From: Strongylocentrotus purpuratus
Lineage: Eukaryota > Echinodermata > Echinoidea > Camarodonta > Strongylocentrotidae
DNA: 64,000 nt
Assembly: GCF_000002235.5 (NCBI RefSeq)
Contig: NW_022145611.1
Coordinates: 2,222,754-2,286,753 of the forward strand
Direction: 5' to 3'
The notes under the pieces were generated by a model. That model worked only from the letters and a program-made list of their open reading frames with translations. It was not told where the DNA came from and did not search any database. Positions 36,130 through 46,925 of this stretch are shown piece after piece. Made by a program: the position numbers and the translations under genes. The first letter of the stretch is position 1. Each line of letters begins with the position of its first letter.

Positions 36130-36420
36130 TTACCATCTGCTTTCTGACTCTTTTATTGAAAAACCCACATCACAGAAGGAGCTTATAGCTCTCAATGCAT
36201 TATGTGCTGCTCGGAGCCAAATAGCAACAGCCATTGCCCCAGGATCAGGTCGTCCTAACTGGTCTGGGTTGACGTATCTTGCTCTGCCAGCTCTGGCGGC
36301 CATCATAGATGTAGCTTCAGCACTTTGCTCAGCAGCCTGTTTAGGATAGAGAAAAATGATAGGTTGAGATCTGAAAAGTAAAGATCTAGTAAAGCTATAA
36401 AGGCCAAAAAAAAATCTGAA

Positions 36421-37632
36421 TGGATTGGTTTTCACTCCCTCTATTGGTTCCCCCTTTTTATTTCTCATTGTGTCCATCATGCTTTTTACCCATACCACCC
36501 CCTCTATTGGTTCCCCATTTCTCATTATCTGTTTCCACCTTGCTCTTTACCTGAACCAACCCCTCTATTGGCTCCCCATTTCTCATTATCTGTTTCCACC
36601 TTGCTCTTTACCTGAACCAACCCCTCTATTGGCTCCCCTTTCTCATTATCTGTTTCTACCTTGCTCTTTACCTGAACCAACCCCTCTATTGGATACCCCT
36701 TTCTGTTCCTCTGTGCCCATCTTGCTCTATACCCATACCACCCCCTCTATTGGTTCCCCATTTCTCATTATCTGTTTCCACCTTGCTCTTTACCCGAACC
36801 AACCCCTCTATTGGATACCCCTTTCTGTTTCTCTGTGTCCATCTTGCTCTATACCCATACCACCCCCTCTATTGGCTCCCCATTTCTCATTATCTGTTTC
36901 CACCTTGCTCTTTACCTGAACCAACCCCTCTATTGGATACCCCTTTCTGTTTCTCTGTGTCCATCTTGCTCTATACCCATACCACCCCCTCTATTGGTTC
37001 CCCATTTCTCATTATCTGTTTCCACCTTGCTCTATACCCGAACCACCCCCTCTATTGGATACCCCTTCTGTTTCTCTGTGTACATCTTGCTCTATACCCA
37101 TACCACCCCCTCTATTGGTTCCCCATTTCTCATTATCTGTTTCCACCTTGCTCTATACCCGAACCACCCCCTCTATTGGCTCCCCTTTCTGTTTCTCTGT
37201 GTCCATCTTGCTCTATACCCATACCACCCCCTCTATTGGTTCCCCATTTCTTATTATCTGTTTCCACCTTGCTCTTTACCTGAACCAACCCCTCTATTGG
37301 ATACCCCTTTCTGTTCCTCTGTGCCCATCTTGCTCTATACCCATACCACCCCCTCTATTGGTTCCCCATTTCTCATTATCTGTTTCCACCTTGCTCTATA
37401 CCCGAACCACCCCCTCTATTAGCTCCCCTTTCTATATCTCTGTGTCCATCTTGCTCTATACCCATACCACCCCCTCTATTGGCTCCCCATTTCTCATTAT
37501 CTGTTTCCACCTTGCTCTTTACCTGAACCAACCCCTCTATTGGATACCCCTTTCTGTTCCTCTGTGCCCATCTTGCTCTATACCCATACCACCCCCTCTA
37601 TTGGATACCCCTTTCTGTTTCTCTGTGTCCAT
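36421..37632 (+). repeat. 61-bp minisatellite, about 20 units, in a TKFC-like intron
   Basis: Units of the form ctctattggttccccatttc ... ttgctctatacccgaacc alternate with a second type (ggatacccctttctgttt ... gcccatcttgctctatac), giving a higher-order period of about 121 bp. Copies are highly similar, so the array is young or homogenised. It ends in a (CT)n tract at 37636-37662. Three plus-strand frames stay open through it and are not genes. Confidence 0.95.
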
Positions 37633-37662
37633 CTTTTTTTCTCTCTCTCTCTCTCTCTCTTC

Positions 37663-38047
37663 TGTCTTTGATCAAAATGCTAAAGGAAAAGTTATTTTCT
37701 GGTTTCATAATTGGTTGTGAAGGATTTTAATCATTTCACATGGGACAATCATCCTATTGGAATACAAACATGATTATCTTCACCTCAAAAATGAATTTAC
37801 TTCCGACACTCTCATGTATATAAATGAGAGTGAATGATACAATCATCCTGTCATCTAAAACTGATATCCTAAGATCCTTTTACCAGTATGCATAACTATC
37901 TCATAGTCTAATCTCTTTTTTCATTAATTATGTCACTCCTTCAATGATTCTTCCACTCCCTTCAAACCCACATCCCCCAAATGTGTACATCTGCACATGC
38001 ATATCAGGAGAATAAGAAGGTATTTCTTTTCACTTGGATGAACTCAC
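37663..38047. other. Intron sequence, nothing recognised
   Basis: Intron between the last two TKFC-like exons, after the minisatellite. Confidence 0.5.
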
Positions 38048-38174
38048 ATTGACTGCATCTTCCAAGGTCTTCATAGAGTACGAGTTGTTAGTGTGGCCTT
38101 CCTTCAGTATCCTGTATGCTGCGTCAAGCGGATCCAGCTGATAAAAATAATCATAAATATTTGTTACAATCATT

Positions 38175-38300
38175 AATAATTATAGGTAGTTCTATAGCGC
38201 CGTCTATCAAGAAATTCTATTCAGAGGCACATTAATTAGTACCCCCCGGCGCTTTGAACCTTTGTCTAGGACTACAGTTTGTGCTTTTACTGTGAAAACT
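38175..38300 (-). mobile_element. SINE/CR1-tail remnant in intron
   Basis: Contains tctatagcgccgtctatcaa, then ctattcagaggcacattaat and ccccggcgctttgaacc. This is the reversed 3'-tail pattern of Deu/CR1-type elements (…gcgctatatag). Assignment is from pattern memory only. Confidence 0.4.
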
Positions 38301-39500
38301 TACAAATTAGCCTTACCCCTATATTACTCAGGCTCTTACTTCCGTCTTAGTTTTTTTCTTCTTTTTTAAATAAATCTTTCTTCAGATAGAATCAAGGATA
38401 ACATCATACATAAATATTCATAACAAGCACTTAACCACATGTTTAAATGAGATCAAATCAAATTATATTCCTGTAAATCAGTAATAATCTTCCTATTGTC
38501 TTAGTCTTCATTTAGTTATATCTTTATTATTTCAAATGCACCTGAAACAAAACAAGCTTGTGCTTATCTTCTACATTGATTTTGATTAATAATGCATCTC
38601 ATGCAAATGTTTCCTTTTTGAAACATAATTTAAAATCAGTCACTATATGAAAAAGATGCTTGATGCTGTCGCATGAATATCACAGTTTGATTCTTGCATG
38701 CCTCTTAAAATCATGTGCAAGAGTCAATGCACAAAATTGCTGAGGGGCGCACAATTTCCACATAAATAACAAATTTAACAAATATTTTACTGATAAACTT
38801 TCAAATATCAATACTGATCCAAAACAAACATGGAAAAAAAATTAATCAGTCATTTCTCTTAAAAAATGTGATTCTACAATTAGTGATAAGAATGAAAGTG
38901 TTAAAGAATTTTATTCTTTATGTACATGCAGAAATTGATGTCCTGTTTTATATTTATTAGCAAGGTTTTATTTTGTCAAGAATAAAACCAAGAAGATGGG
39001 AATGCTTTGTGAAACTCATAACCTTACAAGATATTTATGTCAAATCTTGCAACTATATACACAGATTCAAACCTCAGAATTTGAATTTTGTAAATTATTG
39101 TTCTTTGTAAGGGGTTACACTCAACCAATGATGTGTAATCGTCCATGACCTAGCATCATTTATCCATCCATGAATGAACCTGCATTCAATCAGCAGATGT
39201 ATTGGATTTATTTTATTAACAGAAAACCAACGCTCCTTCTCTCCCCTTTCCTTTTCTTCTCTGCAAGTCACTCTTCTGCTTTTTTATTTTTATTTTTATT
39301 GTTGTATCTAAGTTGAGGGCTGTGGGCATGTCGAGCTACATCTGCATCTAATGTATGTTAATTATGCATGCATTCAATATATTTGTTTAATTTTGTATAT
39401 TATCTGTATAAAATTATATACACTTGAAATATTGTATCAAACCATATTATGTTCATGAAAAAATGTTTGATGAAAACAAAAAGAAAGATGCAGAAACCAA
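38301..39500. other. Intron sequence, nothing recognised
   Basis: AT-rich intron between the TKFC-like exons at 38048 and 39547; no repeats of note. Confidence 0.5.
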
Positions 39501-39530
39501 TAAATAAAATAAAATAAAATAAAATAAAAT
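39501..39530 (+). repeat. (AAAAT)n microsatellite
   Basis: About six aaaat units, 17 bp from the 3' end of the TKFC-like exon at 39547. Confidence 0.85.
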
Positions 39531-40209
39531 ATATTATGACATATACCATGGTTCTGTCCCCAACCTCTGCTTTGCCATACTTCATAATTCTGTCCATGCC
39601 TTGCCTGAGGGCTTCTACCCAATCACCAAATCCAGGTTCATCTCCTTATGCTTGTTGAGCTGTTAGCAGGAACAACCCATAGAACTACAATCAAGATCAA
39701 AAATGAATCAAGGATATCATTCTATAATCTGATATTCACTTTATACCAGGTATGAACTTTAAAGAAAAGAAATGGGCAAGTCCTAGCTATTTTGTACCAT
39801 ACATAATTATCCAGTTTGCAATTTTAGTATCTTTTATGATTGCATTAAATTTTAATATAGGCCTCATAGAACTTGGAATCGTACAAAATCACCAGGAAAA
39901 TGATACATTTGATGTCAATTTACATAAAGGTTATCAAATTTTAATATGAAACATCAAATTACCAAATACTTTGGACTTGCCTAATTTTAAGCAAACTTAA
40001 ACCATCATATTTTTGTTGCAGAACAGCCAAATAATTTAACCAAAGTTAACCCGAAGATAATCATCAGTATCCACAATGTATATCTAATAGTATATTAGAA
40101 TACAAACACAAGTGAAACTTTCTCATCATATTTTTAAGAAGAGGGCATTAATTTGATGAGAAATCCTTTTCATAGAACTTTCCTCCTTCTATGATATATC
40201 TGCCAAACC

Positions 40210-40211
<2 letters not shown>

Positions 40212-40245
<34 letters not shown>
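40212..40245 (+). repeat. (AT)n microsatellite
   Basis: Seventeen at units in the intron before the exon at 40542. Confidence 0.9.
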
Positions 40246-40249
<4 letters not shown>

Positions 40250-40737
40250 GAATTAGAAAGCCCAAAAAACTATTTCTTCTTTTCTTGAAAGGGAATGACT
40301 TATATCATAAAGTGGAGTGCATTTTATACCAATAAATACAAATTTAATGTATATAAACGAACGCAATATAATTATTTGGTTTCGGTCATTATGTTACTGA
40401 TTTATCTACTGTGCTTTGTTATACTATTGAACATGTATAAAACGATTTATATTTTTTGTAAATTGACCCTTTCAGCTTAATGCTGCTGGTTGATGATTAT
40501 ATACCAATAAATAAAAATTAATAAATGAATAATCATCTTACCGCCCCTGAGCTTCCTCCCATAGCCTCCTCAGCAATAATTAGAGACATGAGACATGTAA
40601 AATAGAGCAGCTCTTCGCTTTCAATCCAGGTCTTCATTGCTGAGGGTCAGATCAGTTATTAAAATCAATTAATTGATCAATTTCGTAATGTCACAATCAA
40701 ATTTAATGCACAAATCTTTGTTAAAAGAGCCTTGTTA

Positions 40738-41038
40738 GGCGAGGCGTCAAAAATATCGATACCAGCAGGCTGCCGCCTCACGTATTGGCGCATCGAGGCT
40801 GCAATTACGGCCGAAGCCTGGCTGGGGCAATTATTTTTCTTTTATTAGCCCAGCCGGCTTGCGCCAGGCTGGGATCTGAGGCTCGGTTTCCATTCGAAAG
40901 GCGGCAGCCGGCACATGCTTTTGAATGCCATTTCCTACCGCCAGCGGTAGCCGGCTGAGCTAATTTAAAAAATGCAGCCAGGACGCACAAGTGCAGTTAG
41001 CTGCCGCTGGCTGGTATATTTATTTTTGACGCCTCGCC
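40738..41038. mobile_element. 301-bp Harbinger-like MITE
   Basis: Inverted ends ggcgaggcgtcaaaaata and tatttttgacgcctcgcc match over 18 bp, with TTA on both sides (40735-40737, 41039-41041). A 3-bp TTA target duplication and GG-starting ends are typical of PIF/Harbinger elements. The inside is GC-rich with many gccggc / gccagc words and mirrored segments. It lies in the intron between the TKFC-like exons at 40639 and 41930. Confidence 0.85.
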
Positions 41039-41706
41039 TTACACATTTTGTCATTCATCTGTTACAAATAATTGTTTTTCAATACCGGTAGTCAGAAAGC
41101 AAATGACATATATTACATGTTGTTAGGTAGGTCAAGCAATAATGTTTGTCCTACCTAGCAACAACTAATGTACGCAATTAGAATTCTGACTATTGAGATA
41201 CTTTCATTTGTAACAGGTGAAAATAATGACTCGTAACGAGCGCTTACAAAGATTTGTGCATTAAAATTGATTATAATATGAAAATGTTCTACCGGTATTG
41301 GGCAGAAATAATTACTGACAAGTCTACAATTTACTCAATTTACTAATGTTATACATGTAAATGTATATGTCATTTACGTCGTTTAAGGCATAATAATTAT
41401 TAAAGCTGATTCAAAAGTTGTTTTCATGATAATCATTACACGGGGTACTCACAATTTATGTTACACTATTTTCAAGTGTTGTCAAATTCCCAATCCTTTA
41501 ACGACTTGTAATATCCATGGAAATATAGGGTTCCACAATATTCATGGTTTCCCAAAATTGAGCAATGTGATTAAAGTTTGTGAGGTACAAACGTGTGCAA
41601 ATCTTGATCACTTGCAAACGTCTGTTTCTAATCGATAAACCAGTTTAATCCGATCCAATTCAATACAATGCAATTCATGCATGAAAGCCTCATGCACACA
41701 TTTATT

Positions 41707-41972
41707 GTCTAATACTTAAAAATCTAGTATTAATTCACTTTCATCGACTACACTTATCCCCAGAGTATAGTTAAGCTAGGAGCAGACAAGGTGTACCTTC
41801 TGCACCCCTTCTAAGGGTGGATCCACAGTCTCCGTCCCCGTCTAATACTTTAAAATCTAGTATTAATTCACTTTCATCGACTACACTTATCCCCAGAGTA
41901 TAGTTAAGCTAGGAGCAGACAAGGTGTACCTTCTGCACCCCTTCTAAGGGTGGATCCACAGTCTCCGTCCCC
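41707..41972 (-). repeat. 133-bp tandem duplication that copies an exon end and its splice donor
   Basis: 41707-41839 and 41840-41972 are almost identical (one inserted base changes). The second copy includes the last 43 bp of the DhaL exon (41930-41972, coding the GDGDCGSTLRR region), its donor gtacac and 90 bp of intron. The first copy is an extra, separate piece: exon end 41797-41839 plus donor. The duplicated exon end has no acceptor of its own. Confidence 0.93.
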
Positions 41973-42625
41973 GCTGCTGGTGTCAAGATCGTTTAAAAGC
42001 TTCTCACTCTCCATCAATCGATAGCATACACTGCTCAAAACAGTCTTAATTCTCTTACAGGACTCTGGAATGAACAAAACAAGAGGGAAAATGATTTTTG
42101 AAAAATGAAAAATTAAATCCAAAACCTGACAATATTATTGTTTTTTGTTTTTGTTTCATTGATTTTATTTCTGCGTTCAAATAACAAATACAAGTTTATA
42201 CATTTTTTTACATCAGTATTACAATAGCAAATCAAATCAAATCATTATGTTTAGAATTAGTCCTTTCAAGGCAGGTACTTTTTAGGGCTGAATGGAACAC
42301 ATATATTGTTCTTCAAATTGGCAAAATATATATTTTCTTACTGCAACATTTTTCTATTTAATAAAATGAAATGTCTCTGAAAAAAATTACTTGGGGTAAA
42401 AATTTTGCAATGAGTAATTTAAGAAATAAACTAAATCAAATACCTGCTTATGCAGTATACTTTCTTGATGGAAATAATGAAAATCTCACCATTACTCAAT
42501 TTCTCTCCTTTTCTTGTCACATGGGTGGATCCTAAAGAAGCTTGCTCTAAAACTGAGAGTTCTTTACCAAGTGATATGTTACCATGGCGATGAGATACAG
42601 ATGGCCACGCTGGAGCTGAGGTTGC

Positions 42626-43394
42626 CTGATCTATCAACAATCACAATAAATTTTTCTAAGTCATGCATTGAACAAGATAACGGAAGAACTATACCTGAAG
42701 TATCTTTTCCGGTAATCAAACAAACAAAATTGACTTTTACTATTTTGTAACTGTTTTACGAGGTATAAAAGCCATGTAGGGTATTGGTAAGCACTCAAAT
42801 ACTGTCTATAATAATTCTTTATATTAGTGGATAAAAAAGCATGTTTCCCATAATTTTAGGCATGAGTTGTAAGAAACAAATATATAGATACAAACAATTT
42901 TTAAATGACTTTGCACAGATTAGCTTTTTTATCAGTTTCTGTCATATCACGGCACAGTGGAGTAAAAAAAGAGAAACATCACAATTGTGTATTTGTGAAA
43001 CAAAGACTTAACTCCTTCTCAGTGTGTCATGTCACTCTTTATTTTTATGGGTCTTAGTCTATTTTATTGATCAGGACTATATTGCTACTCTGTTAAATGA
43101 AATATAGAGTTTATAATTAGAGTGTTGGTCATGTGATCATTATAAGAAGTGTACAGTGTGAGGTTTTATAATCTTCATTATGATAATTGTTTCAGCCTTG
43201 CCGAAAGTATCACAAACTGCACATAAAATGTATATAGGTCTACAAGACTACATTATTTGTGGTATGAAAGTTTGAATTAAACTTTCTTGTCATATTCAAA
43301 ATGTGAGGTCATTCTTTCTATACTATTTCTCCAAAGTGATATTACAGAATGAGAAAGAACACAATCAAATTTTATCTTCACCAGAAGTCAGAAC
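42626..43394. other. No DhaK exon seen upstream of the linker exon
   Basis: AT-rich DNA. I looked on the minus strand for the GSGHEPAH, NYTGD, VDDDCAL and GLGIHGE motifs expected of DhaK and found none here. Confidence 0.5.
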
Positions 43395-43605
43395 TCAAAC
43401 AAAGCTTTAAAGCCCATCTGCACTAGTTTGGCCAGGGGTATTAGACCTCCCTGCAAGGTAACTGACAGGTGGATATCTCATCAAATCAGCTCTCAATTAA
43501 CATAAGAAAAAGGACAATGATCATGGGGGATCAACGGGTACCGCTCAGGCATTGTTGGCTGTATTGAGGGCGCAAGTAGCTATAAGTAGTGCAGTGGGGC
43601 TTTCA
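43395..43605 (-). repeat. Dispersed repeat shared with the 1105-bp duplication
   Basis: The segment from gcactagtttggccagggg through acctccctgcaaggt, tcatcaaatcagctct and gtagctataagtag matches, in reverse complement, 53860-54030 and 54965-55135. Copies here are about 15-20% diverged. It directly precedes the LINE leader. Confidence 0.8.
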
Positions 43606-43868
43606 GATAGGAGTGAAGACCATGCACTCACCAAGATACAAGGCTCGCTAGCTATCCACTCCGGTCCAGGATGAGGATAGTAAGAGAGATGCCGACCATC
43701 TCTAGTGATGTCATGAAGCAGCCACAGTAAACCCTCTCTACGACTCTACCTTCACTCCTGCATCACCTGCAATAGAAGCGAAAAGGTTCACAAGATCTAA
43801 ACAAATGTAAACAATAACACAAAAGTTTTCTCAGGAAAAAACAAGATTCTACGAAAAAATCAGCAACC

Positions 43869-44690
43869 ATGGCGAGCAAGACACGTGAGGCGGCGAGCAA
43901 GGCAAGTGAGGCGGCAACCAAGGCAGACATGGCCGAGCTGACCAACACGATTGTGAGTCGATTTGATGGGCTGGCCGCCAACGTGGCAACCATTAAAAAA
44001 GACATTACCGAACTGCGCAAGGGACTAGAAGACCTAAAAGCGACAGCTATCGACTCAACCGCAAGAATAAATGATTTAGAACAGAGCATACATGTACCTG
44101 CATTAAAGAACGAATGCTTAAAGGCAGAGAAGGAGCTGAGAGAAGCCATATCTTGGCGATGGACATTCACAACAGAAAGCAGAACCTAGTAATATACGGA
44201 ATAGCAAAGGAAGCAGGAGAGAATTAATGTGCAAAGAAAGGTACGAGATGTGATTGGAAATTTGTGGTTATCGGGAGAAGTTGTCACAAATATGTCGTTG
44301 ATAAACGCCCATCGACTGCCTCGTAGATACGTACCCTGGCCCACCGGGAGAGAAGCGAGGACCCGACCCCTTGATTGTACGATTCGGTACCATGTTTGAC
44401 CGTGATCTCGTACTACGGCAGTATCAACAGAAACAACGCGACTTAATGGTGGCTGCGAGGGAAAATCGTGATGCCCAGAACCGACTTCCATTCAGGCTCC
44501 TTATCGACCTACCCCACTTTTGAAGCGACGCCGTTTCGAGCTGGAAAAATGTGCCTACAGATTAAGGAAAGAAGGAAATCAGTCAACGAGAATCCGCGTA
44601 TAGTTGGAATCGAAGTAGTGCTCGAGAAGCGAGAGAAAGGTTCGACATCGGCTTGGAAAAGAGAAGTTGAGTAGATTGAAGTTGAAAAAT
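43869..44690 (+). pseudogene. LINE ORF1 (coiled coil, RRM, C-terminal domain), frameshifted
   Basis: The first frame (from ATG 43869) is an Ala/Lys-rich coiled coil with heptad-like repeats (IVSRFDGLAANVATIKKD, ELRKGLEDLKATAIDSTA). After a frameshift near 44150 the sequence continues NRKQNLVIYGIAKEAGE, the RNP-like strand of an L1 ORF1 RNA-recognition motif. It then continues WLSGEVVTNMSLINAHRLPR and finally RLPFRLLIDLPHF-KRRRFE, the C-terminal domain. Stops or frameshifts occur near 44150, 44225, 44350 and 44520. L1-type ORF1 proteins are RNA-binding trimers that package the LINE transcript. The order of parts and the LVIYGI motif are the basis of the call. Confidence 0.75.
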
Positions 44691-45377
44691 GTCATCATCA
44701 TCATGGTCACCAGTTCATTTTCCTATATATTTTGTTGATATTGAAGTTAGTATTGATACCGTCAATACTACTAAAGCGATTTATCTTCAACGATTGAAAA
44801 CTTGAAAAGTGTGACTACTAATACTAGTATTACAGATAAAGAAAAGAAAGAAATCAACTAAGATTCCTGTTATCTGAATCGATTGTGATAATGAGACAGA
44901 CCAAGGGAAAAAGTCTACATCTACATCGGCTTGAAGTTGAAGGACTAAAAGACCTAAGATATCAACAGATGGTGAGGATTATTTTTATTTATCTTTGGTA
45001 CATTTTCTTTCTTTTTTTATATAGGAATCAAATATTCAGTTTGTATCACTCCAAAGTGACAAATAAAATGTGAAGAATGTTAAGATTAAGATTCAAGCAG
45101 TTCTTTGGGCAATGAAGAAAAGCCATGCATGATGTACATCATGATATTTTGTATTATGTCCAATAGTAAATTACCCACTATTTTGTTGGGAATGTTGGTA
45201 CATGTATGTAAAATAATGACAGGAGAGAATGTGGATATAACTGTAAAACAGTTCGAAAATCAGGCAGATTATTCCTTGCATTTACACTGTAGATTTTGTC
45301 TGTCTAAGATATTTAGAGTGTAATGAACATAAACATTCTTTTGATTTGAACTTAAATTTCCTTATATCCATAGAAAA

Positions 45378-46265
45378 TGTCATTTTCAGAGGATGCTCTG
45401 ATTTTGATACGTTTTCATTTTTTCACTTATTGTAGTACTCCTAAAAGAAGGAAGGTAGAGAAAATGTTATGTTTAGAGGATGCTCTGATTTTGATACGTT
45501 CTCATTTTGTAACTTATTGTAGTACTCCTATTAAAGGGGCACGTTCCCGCCAGTGTAGTTATCGCTGCTCTAGTCATCGCCATCTTGGTTCCGAAGATCG
45601 ACTTCTAATTTGCATACAGCTAGCTGTCAATCAAAGTACGCGCGGCCTGGCCTGCCTTCGCCAAGCCAGCTGATCGCTACCGATCGTGACGTCACGAAAG
45701 TGGGTGGAAACAGCAGCCGAATCTTAGAGCCGAACTACGATTGGTATTACTTCGGCACATGTATGCGATAATCGGCAGTGTGCGGGCATTCGGAACATGC
45801 CATCTGCGTAAGAGCCGTATTCTGTTGGTGTCAATAGGCAGCTAGCACCGTCCGCCAGCGGGTACGTATTTTGAACGCCCTCTGGAATACGGGGAACATG
45901 CCCCTTTAAGAAGGAAGGTAGAGAAAATTTTATGTTCAGAGGATGCTCTGATTTTGATACGATTTCATTTTTTTTCTTCACTTATTGTAGTACTCCTAAA
46001 AGAAAGAAGGTAGAGAAAATTTTATGTTCAGAGGATGTACTGATTTTGATACGTTTTCATTTTGTAACTTATTGTAGTACTCCTAAAAGAAGGAAGGTAG
46101 AGAAAATGTTATGTTCAGAGGATGTTCTGATTTTGATACGTTTCCATTTTGTAACTTATTGTAGTACTCCATAAAAGAAGGAAGGTAGAGCAAATTTTAT
46201 GTTCAGAGGATGTTCTGATTTTGATACGTTTTCATTTTTTGCACTTATTGTAGTACCCCTAAAAA
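45378..46265 (+). repeat. 88-bp minisatellite between LINE ORF1 and ORF2
   Basis: Six units carrying agaggatgctctgattttgat and cttattgtagtactcct, with agaaggaaggtagagaaaat as the joint, at about 45384, 45471, 45935, 46027, 46115 and 46204. The second and third units are separated by the MITE at 45531-45909. Units are about 90-95% alike. Confidence 0.92.
45531..45909. mobile_element. 379-bp TTAA-flanked MITE inside the LINE minisatellite
   Basis: Starts ttaaaggggcacgttccc and ends gggaacatgcccctttaa, a perfect inverted pair apart from one base, with TTAA at both edges. Removing the element and one TTAA restores a normal minisatellite joint (actcctattaagaagg against actcctaaaagaagg in sister units). 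The inside is GC-rich compared with its surroundings (gatcgtgacgtcacgaaag). TTAA duplication is the hallmark of piggyBac-type transposition. It encodes no transposase. Confidence 0.88.
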
Positions 46266-46925
46266 GGGAAAGATTATGAATCAAAGTTGCCAGAAGTAAA
46301 TTTTCATTATACTTCCAGTCTCTGAATTGTTGTTTATCTTTTAATTTTCTTATGTTAAAAAAAAAAAGACTGAGGTATTCGTTTTTGGGAAGGATTCTAA
46401 GGATCTGAGGATTCTAAAAGTCATATTTTTGACTTGCAAGACAGCAACATTACACTCATTTAGTTCATTGGCAGTGGAGAATAGTACTTTTAGTTTAGTT
46501 CTGGATGCAGGATTTGGCAACGCTAAAGAATGTATTCAGATGTACACTGTACAGGTGTAGATCTCGTAAGAAACCATGCGCATACCTTCAACAGGTGTCT
46601 TCCTTTGTAAATTTCAATAAGCCTTTATAGAAATGTACTTGCTTGAACTCTTGAACTTAAGATGTTGCACCATCTATCTCTAGATCTCTCTTTCTGTTAC
46701 ACTCCCTGCTATGTAAATTAATGTAAATCGTTGCTCTCGTATTTCAAAGGGTCTTGAGAGGATTTATTTTGGCCACAATGCTGTTGCCCGTGGCTTGTCG
46801 GTCGTGTCGTTACTCGACCTTTGTGTTTGATGTTTGTGTTTTTGTATGTGTGTTAGTTGTATTTATATTGAAAAAATCTTCCACAGGTAGTTCGTCGTCT
46901 TTTTTCGCCTCGGTACTCTCGTCTG

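Larger units (their letters stand above)
36130..42625 (-). pseudogene. TKFC-like dihydroxyacetone kinase, linker and DhaL half only, with in-frame stop
   Basis: Six minus-strand exons with good GT/AG ends and matching phases: 42625-42490, 42064-41930, 40639-40542, 39684-39547, 38137-38048 and 36336-36130 (stop). In order they give the DhaK-DhaL linker (ATSAPAWPSV), LLNDLDTSSGDGDCGSTLRR (Mg-ATP binding aspartates), AMGGSSGAFYGLFLLTA, YGKAEVGDRTM, LDPLDAAYRILKEG and GRARY...RPDPGAMAV. This is the kinase domain of dihydroxyacetone kinase / triokinase-FMN cyclase, which phosphorylates dihydroxyacetone and glyceraldehyde. The C-terminus is about 25 residues longer than in the human protein. The exon at 39684-39547 contains TAA (39648-39646) between LLTAQQA and GDEPGFGDW, both conserved-looking. 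The upstream DhaK half (about 330 residues, substrate-binding) is not visible; a LINE begins 1 kb upstream. It is probably a partial, disabled copy, though a sequence error and distant 5' exons cannot be excluded. Confidence 0.85.

Noticed and set aside
36425..37720. Plus-strand repetitive frames of 164-221 codons; also the CRISPR-like look of alternating repeats
   Set aside because: A 61-bp minisatellite in an intron: units are contiguous with no unique spacers, the host is an animal, and the frames are open in several phases because of repeat composition.
43763..44170. Minus-strand frame of 135 codons with hydrophobic segments
   Set aside because: Antisense shadow of the LINE ORF1 coiled coil.
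45724..45981. Minus-strand 85-codon frame
   Set aside because: Falls across the TTAA MITE and the edge of the LINE minisatellite; no protein features.
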